A DNA stretch of 15,661 nucleotides from Candidatus Tectimicrobiota bacterium (GTDB lineage: Bacteria > UBA8248 > JACPRG01): positions 1-15,661 of the forward strand of contig JACPRG010000165.1 of assembly GCA_016190025.1 (NCBI GenBank), read 5' to 3'. Both the position numbers and the translations under genes were made by a program. The notes under the pieces were generated by a model. That model saw only the letters and a list, made by a program, of their open reading frames with translations, ran no database searches and had not been told where the DNA came from. Shown piece after piece: positions 1 through 7,036 of this stretch; the stretch's first letter is position 1, and the number at the start of each line of letters is the position of its first letter.

Positions 1-128
1 CGCACCGGCTTGAGGCTGGCGGCGAACTTGGGATGCTCAAAGAGGCGGACGGAGTGGCCCTCCAGCGTCAGGTCGGCGGCGATGGTCTGCCCGCCCCCGC
101 CCGCCCCCAGCACGGCGACTTGGGCCAT
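1..128 (-). CDS. Opine/octopine dehydrogenase-like NAD(P)-binding protein, N-terminal part (runs off window)
   Basis: Only the first 42 residues are present; the gene leaves the window at its 3' side. Translation from the ATG at 128 begins MAQVAVLGAGGGGQTIAADL and continues to a predicted beta-alpha-beta unit ending in VRLFE. The glycine-rich GAGGGG turn after a short beta strand, followed by an acidic residue at the end of the second strand, is the Rossmann dinucleotide-binding fold. The wording is typical of the NAD/NADP octopine/nopaline dehydrogenase family, which joins an amino acid to a 2-oxo acid reductively or does the reverse. The start lies 17 bases after the stop of the acyl-CoA ligase on the same strand, so it is very likely the next gene of the operon. 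Other Rossmann dehydrogenases (glycerol-3-phosphate dehydrogenase-like, ketopantoate reductase-like) cannot be excluded from this fragment. Confidence 0.68.
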   Translation of the reverse strand, partial: MAQVAVLGAGGGGQTIAADLTLEGHSVRLFEHPKFAASLKPV

Positions 129-145
129 GTCGATCTCCCCGCGGT

Positions 146-1687
146 TCAGCTTGCGGCGTCGGAGCCCTCCCGCAGGCGCGCCTCGCGCTCTTTCAGGAAG
201 GCCTTGTTGATTTTCCCGGTGACGGTCATGGGCATCTCCTCCAGGACCTCGAAGACCGGGGGGATCTCTTCGGCCCCCAGCTCCCGCCGGACCGTCTCCC
301 GCAGCTCCGTCTCCTCTGCGCGCTTGCCCGCGTAGAGGGAGACGATGGCCTTGGGCTTCTCCCCCGCCTTCTCGTCGGGCACGCCGATGACGGCCGAGTA
401 CTGGACCGCCGGGTTGCGGTACAGGGCCTCCTCGATGAGGCGGGGATACACCGTCTTCTTTCCCCACCGGATCTCCTCGCCCTTGCGGGCGAGAAGGTAG
501 AGGTATCCCTTTGCGTCCATGCGGCCGATGTCGCCCGTGTGGAGCCACCCGTTCCGCAAGGTCTTCTCCGTCGCCTCCGGGCGCCGCCAGTACCCCCACA
601 TGAACCCCCTGCGCAGCAGGATTTCTCCCTCCCGGCCGATGGGGGCCTCCCGGTCGTTCTCATCCCCGATGATGACGTCCTTGTCCGGCAGGATCGGGCC
701 GATGGCTGAAAAATGCTCCTCGCGGTAGGGCTCCGGGTCCCCCAGGGCCACGAACCCGCCCAGCTCGCTCATGCCGTAGCTCTCCACCAGCGGGACTTTC
801 ATCCGCTCCTGATAGGCCCGCTTCAGGTCGGGCGGGACGGGGCCGCCGCCGGAGACCGCGATGCGCAGCGTCTCTTTGTCCAGCTTCCGGTCCCGCCACT
901 CATTGAAGAGGTCGGCGAGGAGGAGAGGATTGGCCACGAACGCGCTCACCCCCCGCTCGCGGATGATCCGCCAGGCCTCGGCCGGGCGGAAGGAGGACAT
1001 GATCCCGACCGCGCAGCCCCGCGTCATCCCCGGCAGGAGGTTCGCCACCAGGTGGTAGGAGGAGCTGAGGACCGTCGGCCCGAGGGTCACGTCGTCCTGG
1101 CGCAGGCGGAGCCTCTCGGCGATGCAGGACACGGCGGCGGCCGTGGGCTCGTGGGCCAGGACGGCCCCCTTGGGGGCGCCCGTGCTCCCGGAGGTGTAGG
1201 AGAGGTGGCAGGGGTCGGTGTCCGCCACGTCTTTTCGGACCGGCTTGGCGGAATCCGCCAGGTGCTGGAAGCTCAAGGCTCCTTGCACGCCCTCGCCGGA
1301 CCCGTCCAGGCAGACGTAGTGCCGGACGCCCTTCAACTCCGGCCGCTTCCGCTCGACCGCCTCGGCCAGGCTTCGGCCGAAGAGGAGCACGCCGATGTCG
1401 GCGTCGTTCACGTAATAGTCCAGGGACGCCGCGTGGCGGGCGTCCACCAGGGCGGCGATGGCCCCCAGGTTCCACGCCCCGAGCATCGCCAGGACGTAGT
1501 CGGTGGAGTTGACCGCGAAGATCCCCACCCGGTCCCCCCGCCGGACTCCCAGGGAGGCCAGGGCCCCGGCTATTTTCCGAGCCCGCTCGACCGCGCCCTC
1601 GTATGTGGACTCCCGGCTGTCGCCGTAAAGGAAGAGCTTCTGCCCGAGCCGCCAGGCGGCCCGTTCGAGCACCTCTTGCAGCGTCAC
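146..1687 (-). CDS. AMP-forming acyl-CoA synthetase / CoA ligase (ANL superfamily)
   Basis: A 513-residue enzyme expected to activate a carboxylic acid as acyl-AMP and transfer it to CoA in the cytoplasm. All core motifs are present: the phosphate loop YTSGSTGAPKG at residues 164-174, YGMSE at 304-308, the hinge-side GWLHTGD at 380-386, and a C-terminal TVTGK whose Lys492 is the probable adenylation lysine. The usual GRxKD hinge is replaced by ARKGEEI near 400-406, a mild deviation. Length is normal for the family. The start is GTG at 1687, chosen because AGGAGG lies 6 bases upstream and the N-terminal helix begins there. It follows the ABC binding-protein gene after about 170 bases and precedes the opine-dehydrogenase-like gene by 17, so it is probably co-transcribed. 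Acyl substrate is not predictable; aromatic, short-chain or fatty acids are all possible. Confidence 0.93.
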   Translation of the reverse strand: MTLQEVLERAAWRLGQKLFLYGDSRESTYEGAVERARKIAGALASLGVRRGDRVGIFAVNSTDYVLAMLGAWNLGAIAALVDARHAASLDYYVNDADIGVLLFGRSLAEAVERKRPELKGVRHYVCLDGSGEGVQGALSFQHLADSAKPVRKDVADTDPCHLSYTSGSTGAPKGAVLAHEPTAAAVSCIAERLRLRQDDVTLGPTVLSSSYHLVANLLPGMTRGCAVGIMSSFRPAEAWRIIRERGVSAFVANPLLLADLFNEWRDRKLDKETLRIAVSGGGPVPPDLKRAYQERMKVPLVESYGMSELGGFVALGDPEPYREEHFSAIGPILPDKDVIIGDENDREAPIGREGEILLRRGFMWGYWRRPEATEKTLRNGWLHTGDIGRMDAKGYLYLLARKGEEIRWGKKTVYPRLIEEALYRNPAVQYSAVIGVPDEKAGEKPKAIVSLYAGKRAEETELRETVRRELGAEEIPPVFEVLEEMPMTVTGKINKAFLKEREARLREGSDAAS

Positions 1688-1693
1688 CGCCCG

Positions 1694-1699
1694 CCTCCT
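1694..1699 (-). promoter_or_regulatory. Shine-Dalgarno site fixing a GTG start for the acyl-CoA ligase
   Basis: Minus-strand AGGAGG sits 6 bases upstream of the GTG at 1687-1685. No ATG gives a comparable start, so this site decides the start codon. Confidence 0.8.
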
Positions 1700-1857
1700 G
1701 ATCGCCCTGTCTTTGAGCCTTCGGCGCGCGCCTCGCCCGGGGGGCGCGGCGCGGACCCCTGCCTCCCGGGCTGTCTCTCTTCTCCCCGGACCGCTTCGCC
1801 TGCGCGCAAGGGGCCTCCCTCCTCACGCCCCGGGTCTTAACTTATAGCGGCCGCCCT

Positions 1858-2853
1858 CTACTTCTTGCCGTAGTAGGCTTCCACGAACTCGTTGGTGTAG
1901 GCCTTGCTCAGGTCCACCCGCTTTTTCATGACGCCGAACTGGACGAGGTTCTCCTGCGTGTTCTTCCACTCCTGCGGGTCCCCCCAGGCGAACCTGCCGT
2001 TTTTGGCGGGGACGGCGAGCTTGCTGAGGACCACCTTCAGGGCCTTGAGCTGGTAGACGGGGTCGTGGTCGGGCTTGTACTGCAACAGGGCCTTGATGGC
2101 GTCCTGCGGGTCCTTCACAGCGTGTTCGTAGCCCTTGATGGTGGCGCGGACGTAGGCCCGGATCGTCTGCGGGTCTCTCTGCACCACCTCCTCCGTGGCC
2201 ACGACCCCGTTGCCGAGCAGGTCGATCCCGTGCTCCGGGATCCAGATGACGTTGAGGGGGACGTCCTTGTGCTCGGCCAGGACGACCTCGTTGTGGAACA
2301 TGGCGGGCCGCACGTCCACCATCCCCGCCAGGAGGGGCTTCAGGCCGAAGCCGACCTCGATCTTGTTCAGCTTGTCGATATCGATCCCGTACTTGTTCAT
2401 CAGGGCCAGGAAGCCCACGTACGTCGTGCTTCCGCGCTGGATGCCCACCTTCTTGCCCAGGAAGTCCTTGGGGGATTGGATGCCGGCCTTTTTCAGCGAA
2501 ATGAAGGAGATCCCCGAGTTGCGCAGCGTCGATGCGACGGAGACCAGGGGGATGCCCTTTTCACGGGCGGGCAGCACGTCGGACCCGGCGATGGCGCCGA
2601 AGGTCGCGGCCCCGACGGCCACCTCCTTGGTCGCGTTGCGGCCGCCCTTCGTCCACTTGAACGTCACGTCGAGCCCCTCGGCCTTGAAGTAGCCGCGGTA
2701 CTGGGCGACCATCTCGGGGCCCCAGCGGGCGTCCGGGATCCAGGACATCACGAACGACGCCTCCTTGGCCCACACCCCGCCGGCCGCGGGGCCGAGGAGG
2801 AAGAGCAAAACCGTCCATCCGACCACCCATCGGGATGCCCAAAACCTGTTCAT
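1858..2853 (-). CDS. ABC transporter substrate-binding protein, NMT1/THI5-like (NitT/TauT family)
   Basis: A 331-residue periplasmic binding protein. The ATG at 2853 was chosen over an in-frame start 20 codons upstream because AAGGAGG lies just upstream, and translation then begins with a clean signal peptide (basic start, hydrophobic VVGWTVLLFLL, cleavage expected after VWA at residue 29). The mature part has NMT1/THI5-like features: MSWIPDARWGPEMVAQYRGY near the N terminus, a GYFKAEGLDV stretch, and GKKVGIQRGSTTYV in the ligand-binding domain. Relatives bind taurine, sulfonates, nitrate, riboflavin or thiamine-type pyrimidines; the ligand here is unknown. The permease gene lies 76 bases upstream on the same strand and the ATPase directly before that, so this is the third part of a complete importer. 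The amidohydrolase in the same operon hints at a nitrogenous small molecule, by inference only. Confidence 0.92.
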   Translation of the reverse strand: MNRFWASRWVVGWTVLLFLLGPAAGGVWAKEASFVMSWIPDARWGPEMVAQYRGYFKAEGLDVTFKWTKGGRNATKEVAVGAATFGAIAGSDVLPAREKGIPLVSVASTLRNSGISFISLKKAGIQSPKDFLGKKVGIQRGSTTYVGFLALMNKYGIDIDKLNKIEVGFGLKPLLAGMVDVRPAMFHNEVVLAEHKDVPLNVIWIPEHGIDLLGNGVVATEEVVQRDPQTIRAYVRATIKGYEHAVKDPQDAIKALLQYKPDHDPVYQLKALKVVLSKLAVPAKNGRFAWGDPQEWKNTQENLVQFGVMKKRVDLSKAYTNEFVEAYYGKK

Positions 2854-2859
2854 CGCCAC

Positions 2860-2866
2860 CCTCCTT
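2860..2866 (-). promoter_or_regulatory. Shine-Dalgarno site fixing the binding-protein start
   Basis: Minus-strand AAGGAGG lies 6 bases upstream of the ATG at 2853. It rules against the longer reading beginning at 2913, which would place a charged stretch before the signal peptide. Confidence 0.85.
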
Positions 2867-2929
2867 TTCACTGCGCCCCCCTCCTCTCGGGAGAAGGGGG
2901 GGACGCCTCGCACTGCGCCGGTCGCTCGG

Positions 2930-3730
2930 CTACCTCTGGTCCGCCACGTCCTGCCTCGACCAGAATACCAGCCTCTTCTCCAAGAAGGCGACCGCTTGGA
3001 ACATCAGGATCCCGGCCGCGGCCAGGATAAAGATCACCACGAAGACGACCGGGGTCTCCATGCCGGCCTCCGCCAGGACCAGGAGGTAGCCCAGCCCCAG
3101 GTCGCCCCCGAAGAACTCCCCGACCACCGCCCCGATCAGGCAGAGCGACGTGGAGACCTTGAACCCGGCGAACATGTAGGGCAGCGCCGTGGGGACCTGG
3201 ATCTTCTTGAAGATGGTCCACTCCGACGCGTTCAGGGCGCGCATCATCCGGATCATCCGGTAGTCCGCCGAGATGAGCCCGCGGGCCGTGTTCGCCACGA
3301 TGGGGAAGAAGGTGATGATCATGGCCAGGGCGATCTTCGGCATCAGGTTGTGCCCCAGCCAGATGACGAGCAGGGGGGCGGTCGCCGCGATGGGGATCGA
3401 CGAGGCCAGGGAGATGTAGGGGAACACGCCCCGCTCCAGGAACCTTGAATGGGCGATGGCCGCCGCCGTGAGGGTGCCGAGGACGGCCGAGACGGCGAAG
3501 CCGGAGAGGGCCTCGACCAGCGTGATGTAGGTGTGCTGCCAGAGGAACTTCGTCGTCGCGAAGGCCCTGAGGATCACCCACGGGGAGGGGATGAACCAGG
3601 CCGGGATGTTCAGCGCGGTCGCCGCGGCCTGCCACGCCGCCAGGGCCGCCACGAGGAAGCCGGCCGCCGGGCCGTACGTCTCGAGCCACTCCCGGAGCCT
3701 TTCGTCCTTCCCGGGCCCCCCCGCCGCCAT
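2930..3730 (-). CDS. ABC transporter permease, NitT/TauT type (BPD_transp_1)
   Basis: A 266-residue inner-membrane permease with about six hydrophobic segments. It shows the family cytoplasmic loop that contacts the ATPase: MMRALNASEWTIFKKIQVP followed by ALPYMFAGFKVS, matching the EAA-loop pattern of SsuC/TauC-type permeases. The N terminus (residues 1-15) is short and hydrophilic, then AAGFLVAALAAWQAAATAL forms the first membrane segment; PSPWVILRAF after it is also typical of the family. The start ATG at 3730 overlaps the ATPase stop by one base (TGATG), a translational-coupling arrangement. The same frame stays open far upstream, opposite and inside the ATPase gene, but that stretch is proline- and arginine-rich shadow reading, so the overlap start is preferred. 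Together with the ATPase and binding protein it makes a complete importer. Confidence 0.93.
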   Translation of the reverse strand: MAAGGPGKDERLREWLETYGPAAGFLVAALAAWQAAATALNIPAWFIPSPWVILRAFATTKFLWQHTYITLVEALSGFAVSAVLGTLTAAAIAHSRFLERGVFPYISLASSIPIAATAPLLVIWLGHNLMPKIALAMIITFFPIVANTARGLISADYRMIRMMRALNASEWTIFKKIQVPTALPYMFAGFKVSTSLCLIGAVVGEFFGGDLGLGYLLVLAEAGMETPVVFVVIFILAAAGILMFQAVAFLEKRLVFWSRQDVADQR

Positions 3731-4542
3731 CAGAACTCTCCCAGAAGGTCGCGGACCTCTCTCGCCCGCCGCACGAACTCGTCCGAGTCCCGCATCTGCG
3801 CCGTCCGCGGCCTCGGCAGATCGACTTCCATCACGGCCTTGATCTCCCCCGGGCCCGGCGTCATGACCGCCACCCGGTCCGACATGAAGACGGCCTCGTA
3901 GAGGTCGTGGGTGATCATCAGCGCCGTCTTGCGCTCGCGGGCCCACAGGTTGAGAAAGTCCACGTGCAGCCGCCGCTTCGTGATCTCGTCCAGGGAGGAG
4001 AAGGGCTCGTCCAGGAGCAGGATGGAGGGGTCGTGGGCCAGGGCGCGGACGATGGACACCCGCTGACGCATCCCGCCGGAAAGCTCGTGGGGGAAGTGGT
4101 TTCGGAAGCGGCTCAGGCCGACGAAGTCCAGCAGCTCGAGGCACCGGGCCTCCTGCGCTCCGCCGTGCGCCCCGGTCACCTCCAGGGGCAGCCGGACGTT
4201 GTCCAGGGCGGTCCGCCAGGGCAGGAGCACGGGGTCCTGAAAGATGAAGCCGAACTGGTTCGCCGCCCTGGCGGATTCCACGCTGCCCCCGCGGATCTTC
4301 ACCTCGCCCCGCTCCGGGCGCAGCAGGCCGCTGAGGGTCAAGAGCAGGGTCGATTTGCCGCACCCCGTGGGGCCGACGATGGAGAAGAGCTCCCGCTCCC
4401 GGATGTCCAGGGAGATGTCGCGGACCGCGAGGAAGTCCGGTTTCCTCCGGCTCCGGTACACCACCTCCACGTCCCGGATGCGGATGCAGGGGGCGTCCGG
4501 GTCGGCGGACGCCGCGGGCTCAGCGTTCCTCTTCGGGTCCAT
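3730..4542 (-). CDS. ABC transporter ATP-binding protein, NitT/TauT type
   Basis: A 270-residue cytoplasmic ATPase, using the ATG at 4542. Motifs in order: Walker A GPTGCGKST (57-65), Q-loop Gln102 in FQDPVLLPW, signature LSGGMRQ (154-160), Walker B ILLLDEP (174-180), D-loop SSLD (182-185), switch His212 in ITHD. This is the SsuB/TauB/NrtD layout, and 270 residues is usual for it. The start is uncertain: a TTG at 4689 with GGGGGGAG 7 bases upstream would add 49 residues and sits only 33 bases after the selenoprotein stop, but that extension is arginine/proline-rich and looks non-coding. The ATG at 4542 has no clear Shine-Dalgarno sequence. The stop overlaps the permease start by one base. It energises uptake by the permease and binding protein that follow. 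Confidence 0.94.
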   Translation of the reverse strand: MDPKRNAEPAASADPDAPCIRIRDVEVVYRSRRKPDFLAVRDISLDIRERELFSIVGPTGCGKSTLLLTLSGLLRPERGEVKIRGGSVESARAANQFGFIFQDPVLLPWRTALDNVRLPLEVTGAHGGAQEARCLELLDFVGLSRFRNHFPHELSGGMRQRVSIVRALAHDPSILLLDEPFSSLDEITKRRLHVDFLNLWARERKTALMITHDLYEAVFMSDRVAVMTPGPGEIKAVMEVDLPRPRTAQMRDSDEFVRRAREVRDLLGEF

Positions 4543-4722
4543 ACGCGGCTTCGAGGGCGGGTCGTCGGGACCTGGGGCCCTTTTCTCGGAGGGCCTGACT
4601 GCGTCGCCGGGCTCGGACGCGCCCAACCGGCGACGCCTCTCTTCCGTTCGGCGTGTGGCGATTGTCGCGGAATCACGAGCCTGCGTCAACCCGTTGCTCC
4701 CCCCCGCTCGCGGGCCGCGCCG

Positions 4723-5256
4723 TCACGGTTCCGGGTCCACCCCCAGCGCTGTCCCCATGCGGTTGATGTAGCTGAAGTAGCCGACGACCAGCACCAGGTC
4801 GAGAATGTCCTCGTCGGACATCTCTGCCTCCCGCAGGGGCGCCACGTCCGCCCGGGACATCTCCCGGGGGCGCCGGGTCAGCTTCTCGGCGAACCGGAGC
4901 ATCTGCATCGTGCGGTCGTCCACCTGGGCCTTGCGGTAGTCCTGGATGATCTGGCGCGTGAGCGCCTCGTCGCCGGTTTCCTGACGGAGAGACCCTCCGT
5001 GGGAATTCACTCAGTACCCGCACCCGTTGATGGCGGAGACGACGGTGGCGACCATTTCCCGCTGCGCCCGCGTCAGGCCCGAGGGCTCGTACAGGACGGC
5101 CCGGTACAGGCCCTGGGCCGCGCGCATGGCGCTCGGCCTCAGGCTGGAGAGCTTGACGATGTTGGGAATGCGCCCCGAGGTTTCCATGAGCCTGTCGTAA
5201 TGCTCCTTCAGTTCCCCCGTCGCCTCCGCGGGCTCGATCTGCCGGATGTAGGCCAT
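4723..5256 (-). CDS. AhpD-like selenoprotein (carboxymuconolactone decarboxylase / peroxidase-related family) with UGA-encoded Sec82
   Basis: Read through one in-frame TGA (5013-5011), the gene encodes 177 residues, the usual length of AhpD-like peroxidase-related enzymes. The frame is open on both sides and family-like throughout. The start ATG at 5256 follows GGGAGGAG by 6 bases. The active site reads SAINGCGY-U-VNSHGG: Cys79, Sec82, His86, with Glu67 twelve residues before Cys79. This spacing equals Glu118, Cys130, Cys133 and His137 of Mycobacterium tuberculosis AhpD, so Sec replaces the reactive second cysteine of the CxxC pair. A SECIS-like hairpin follows the TGA (4984-5000). The gene ends at a second TGA at 4723. 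Likely role: thiol/selenol-dependent reduction of peroxides or related redox chemistry in the cytoplasm. It lies 62 bases after the amidohydrolase in the operon. Main alternative: a point nonsense mutation in a CxxC gene; the SECIS and motif position argue against it. Confidence 0.86.
4984..5013 (-). promoter_or_regulatory. UGA(Sec) codon and bacterial SECIS element
   Basis: On the minus strand the TGA (5013-5011) is followed after 16 bases by the loop of a perfect hairpin: stem ACGGAG (5000-4995), loop GGTCT (4994-4990), stem CTCCGT (4989-4984). Bacterial SECIS elements lie directly downstream of the UGA inside the coding region, and SelB reads a small apical loop with a GU. The E. coli fdhF SECIS has the same GGUCU loop about 18 bases after its UGA. 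The lower stem below ACGGAG is weak here (CC/GG across a short bulge). The element also encodes VNSHGGSLR, so it is constrained as protein as well. Confidence 0.82.
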
Positions 5257-5262
5257 CTGTCT

Positions 5263-5270
5263 CTCCTCCC
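5263..5270 (-). promoter_or_regulatory. Shine-Dalgarno site of the selenoprotein gene
   Basis: Minus-strand GGGAGGAG lies 6 bases before the ATG at 5256. It marks the true start; the frame stays open for 31 more codons upstream, but those residues are basic and not family-like. Confidence 0.8.
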
Positions 5271-5318
5271 AGGTGACTCGGCGCGAGGCCCGCGGCGGCC
5301 TCGCCCCTTCCAAGCGCC

Positions 5319-6812
5319 TCAGGCGTGCTCCAGCGGAAGAGCCGCGCACTTCCGGGAGAGGGCGAGGAGATGGGGGCGCAGCTCATCCGCCTCGGCCACA
5401 GCGGCGGGGAGTCCGTCGCGGAGCCGGCGGGCGACCCGCTCCACCGTCTTCAGCAGGGCCTCGCGGTCCACCCGGACCGCGTGCCCCTCCCGGACCACCT
5501 CCTCCCCCTCGACGAACACCCGGTCCACTGACTCTCCGCTCTCGGCGAAGGCCAGCGCGTTCACGGGGTCGATCCAGGGCTCGAAGTTGAGCGTGCGGTC
5601 GAGGACCACCAAGTCCGCCTGCTTGCCGGCCTCGAGGCTTCCCAGGTGGTCCTCCATCAGCAGGACCGCCGCCCCGCCCCCCGTCGCCATCCGCAGCGCC
5701 TCCAGCGGGGAGACGCCCCGCTCGGCGCCTCCCTCCCGGACGCAGTGGATCAGCGCGGCCAGGCGGGCCTGGAAAAAGACGCTTCCCTTGTCGCTGCTGT
5801 CGGCCCCGTCGATCCCCAGGCCCACGGGGACTCCAGCGTCCAGGTACTTGCGCACGGGGGCGATGCCGCTTCCGAGCTTCAGGTTCGAGCCGGGGTTGTG
5901 CGCCACGCGGCATCCATGCCCGGCCAGCAGGCCGATGTCCCCGTCGGTAAGCCAGATGGCGTGGGCGAAAGAGGCCCGGGGGCTCAGGTATCCCAGGTTC
6001 CGGAGGTGTTCCGGGTGGGTGGCGCCGTACACCTTGCGTCCCTGGTGGACCTGCACCCGGCTCTCCAGGAGGTGGGTGTGGAGGGGGACGCCGCGCCTTT
6101 CTGCCAGATCGGCGCAGCCGCGCAGAAGCCGGTCCGTGCACCGCTGGGGTGAGGAGGGGCCGACGCCCGCCGTGATCCGGGGAGACCCGGCGGCCGCCGC
6201 CTTCTCGATGGCAGCCTCCATCCGCTCCAGGATGATCTCCGCCGAAGGGGCCTTCTCCGCCTCCAGCCGCGCCCTCAAGGGAGCGGGGAGAGAGGCCGTG
6301 TCGAGGGGGACGGTTTCCCGGAGCGGGAGGTCGGACATCAAGGGACAGAGCACCGCCCGGAGGCCCGTCGCCTGATAGGACGCGATCGCGGCGTCCATCT
6401 GCCAGTCCTGGAGGACGGGCCCCGCCGACATGTGGTGCAGGGCGGAGGTGACGCCGTTCTCCAGCATCTCGACGCAGGCGAGCGTCACGAGGGCGGTGAG
6501 CTCTTCCTGCGAGAGGTTCAGGAACCTGGCGACGGAGACCTTGTAGGGCAACCAGGGCTCCAGGGGGAGGCCGAAATTCAGGCTGCGGACGGTCATCTCC
6601 TCGAAGTGGCAGTGGCAGTTCACTGTTCCCGGCAGGACGAGCTGCCCCTTGAGGTCCAGGACGGGTCCGGCGAAGCCGGGGGGAGGCTTCAGGTCGCGGC
6701 CGAGGGCCTCGATGACGCCCGCGCGGACCAGGAGGCCGCCGCCCTCGATCACCTCCCCCTTCAGGTTGAGGGTGAGGAGGACACCGTTTCTGAGAAAAAG
6801 ATCGCCAGCCAT
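5319..6812 (-). CDS. Metal-dependent amidohydrolase, TrzA/AtzA/cytosine-deaminase-like
   Basis: A 497-residue member of the amidohydrolase superfamily, probably cytoplasmic. Metal and catalytic residues are visible: HxH at His67/His69 in NCHCHFEE, HTHLLES with His247 and Glu250, FAHAIWL with His284, the VAHNPGSNLKLGSG strand (His305), and the terminal Asp335 in GIDGADSSDKGS. The N-terminal LFLRNGVLLTLNLKGEV and the C-terminal GSLEAGKQADLVVLD form the beta-sandwich that brackets the barrel. Relatives deaminate or dechlorinate N-heterocycles (S-adenosylhomocysteine/methylthioadenosine deaminase, guanine deaminase, TrzN, AtzA). Start ATG at 6812 is preceded by AAGGGA; a promoter-like sequence lies about 70-100 bases upstream. 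It is the first gene of the operon, which suggests that hydrolysis or deamination of an imported nitrogen compound is central. The exact substrate cannot be named. Confidence 0.92.
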   Translation of the reverse strand: MAGDLFLRNGVLLTLNLKGEVIEGGGLLVRAGVIEALGRDLKPPPGFAGPVLDLKGQLVLPGTVNCHCHFEEMTVRSLNFGLPLEPWLPYKVSVARFLNLSQEELTALVTLACVEMLENGVTSALHHMSAGPVLQDWQMDAAIASYQATGLRAVLCPLMSDLPLRETVPLDTASLPAPLRARLEAEKAPSAEIILERMEAAIEKAAAAGSPRITAGVGPSSPQRCTDRLLRGCADLAERRGVPLHTHLLESRVQVHQGRKVYGATHPEHLRNLGYLSPRASFAHAIWLTDGDIGLLAGHGCRVAHNPGSNLKLGSGIAPVRKYLDAGVPVGLGIDGADSSDKGSVFFQARLAALIHCVREGGAERGVSPLEALRMATGGGAAVLLMEDHLGSLEAGKQADLVVLDRTLNFEPWIDPVNALAFAESGESVDRVFVEGEEVVREGHAVRVDREALLKTVERVARRLRDGLPAAVAEADELRPHLLALSRKCAALPLEHA

Positions 6813-6880
6813 GGGACATATCCCTTCACGCTGAAAGGCGCTTTGCGCGAGCGCCGATGGATGGACCGGGAGGGAAACCG

Positions 6881-6909
6881 ATTGTGATCCTCCACGGGGC
6901 GATTGTCAA
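6881..6909 (-). promoter_or_regulatory. Sigma-70-type promoter for the amidohydrolase-ABC-ligase operon
   Basis: On the minus strand TTGACA (6909-6904, perfect -35) is followed by a 17-base spacer and CACAAT (6886-6881, 4 of 6 to the -10 consensus). Transcription would begin near 6874, leaving a leader of about 60 bases before the ATG at 6812. It is the only promoter of this quality found upstream of the operon. Confidence 0.55.
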
Positions 6910-6959
6910 CCCGGGGAAGAAAGGCCGGCGGCGGGCCGGAATTTTCCGCGGTGGCCCAG

Positions 6960-7008
6960 GGGGTCGCAGACCCCAAGAAGTCGCAGACTTCAAGGGGTCA
7001 CTGACCCC
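6960..7008. repeat. Tandem array of three 15-bp hairpins with a 17-bp period
   Basis: Three perfect palindromes with 6-bp stems and 3-base loops follow each other, separated by AA each time: GGGGTC-GCA-GACCCC (6960-6974), GAAGTC-GCA-GACTTC (6977-6991), GGGGTC-ACT-GACCCC (6994-7008). The three inner pairs (GTC/GAC) are constant while the outer arms vary together, so pairing is maintained. A fourth unit of the same design, GAGGTC-TGT-GACCTC, lies at 8920-8934 inside a larger palindrome. Function unknown. Confidence 0.8.
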
Positions 7009-7036
7009 GAGCCGCCGTGGGTGTGCGCCCGAAAGG

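Noticed and set aside
713..1840. Plus-strand open frame of 375 codons opposite the acyl-CoA ligase
   Set aside because: Antisense shadow; the minus strand encodes the complete ligase with all motifs.
4543..4689. 49-residue N-terminal extension of the ABC ATPase from a TTG start
   Set aside because: The ribosome site is fair, but the extension is arginine/proline-rich, its first half has non-coding-like codon use, and family length fits the ATG at 4542. Kept as an alternative only.
4723..5349. Reading the AhpD-like region as two separate short genes or as a pseudogene
   Set aside because: Same frame, one TGA only, TGA at the catalytic Cys position, and a well-placed SECIS hairpin. The GTG just after the TGA has no ribosome site. 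Selenoprotein is the better explanation.
3907..6375. Very long plus-strand open frame (822 codons) across the ATPase, selenoprotein and amidohydrolase genes
   Set aside because: Shadow of high-GC genes on the other strand: low-complexity, rich in R, P, G and A, no domain, and the minus-strand genes have clear motifs and ribosome sites.
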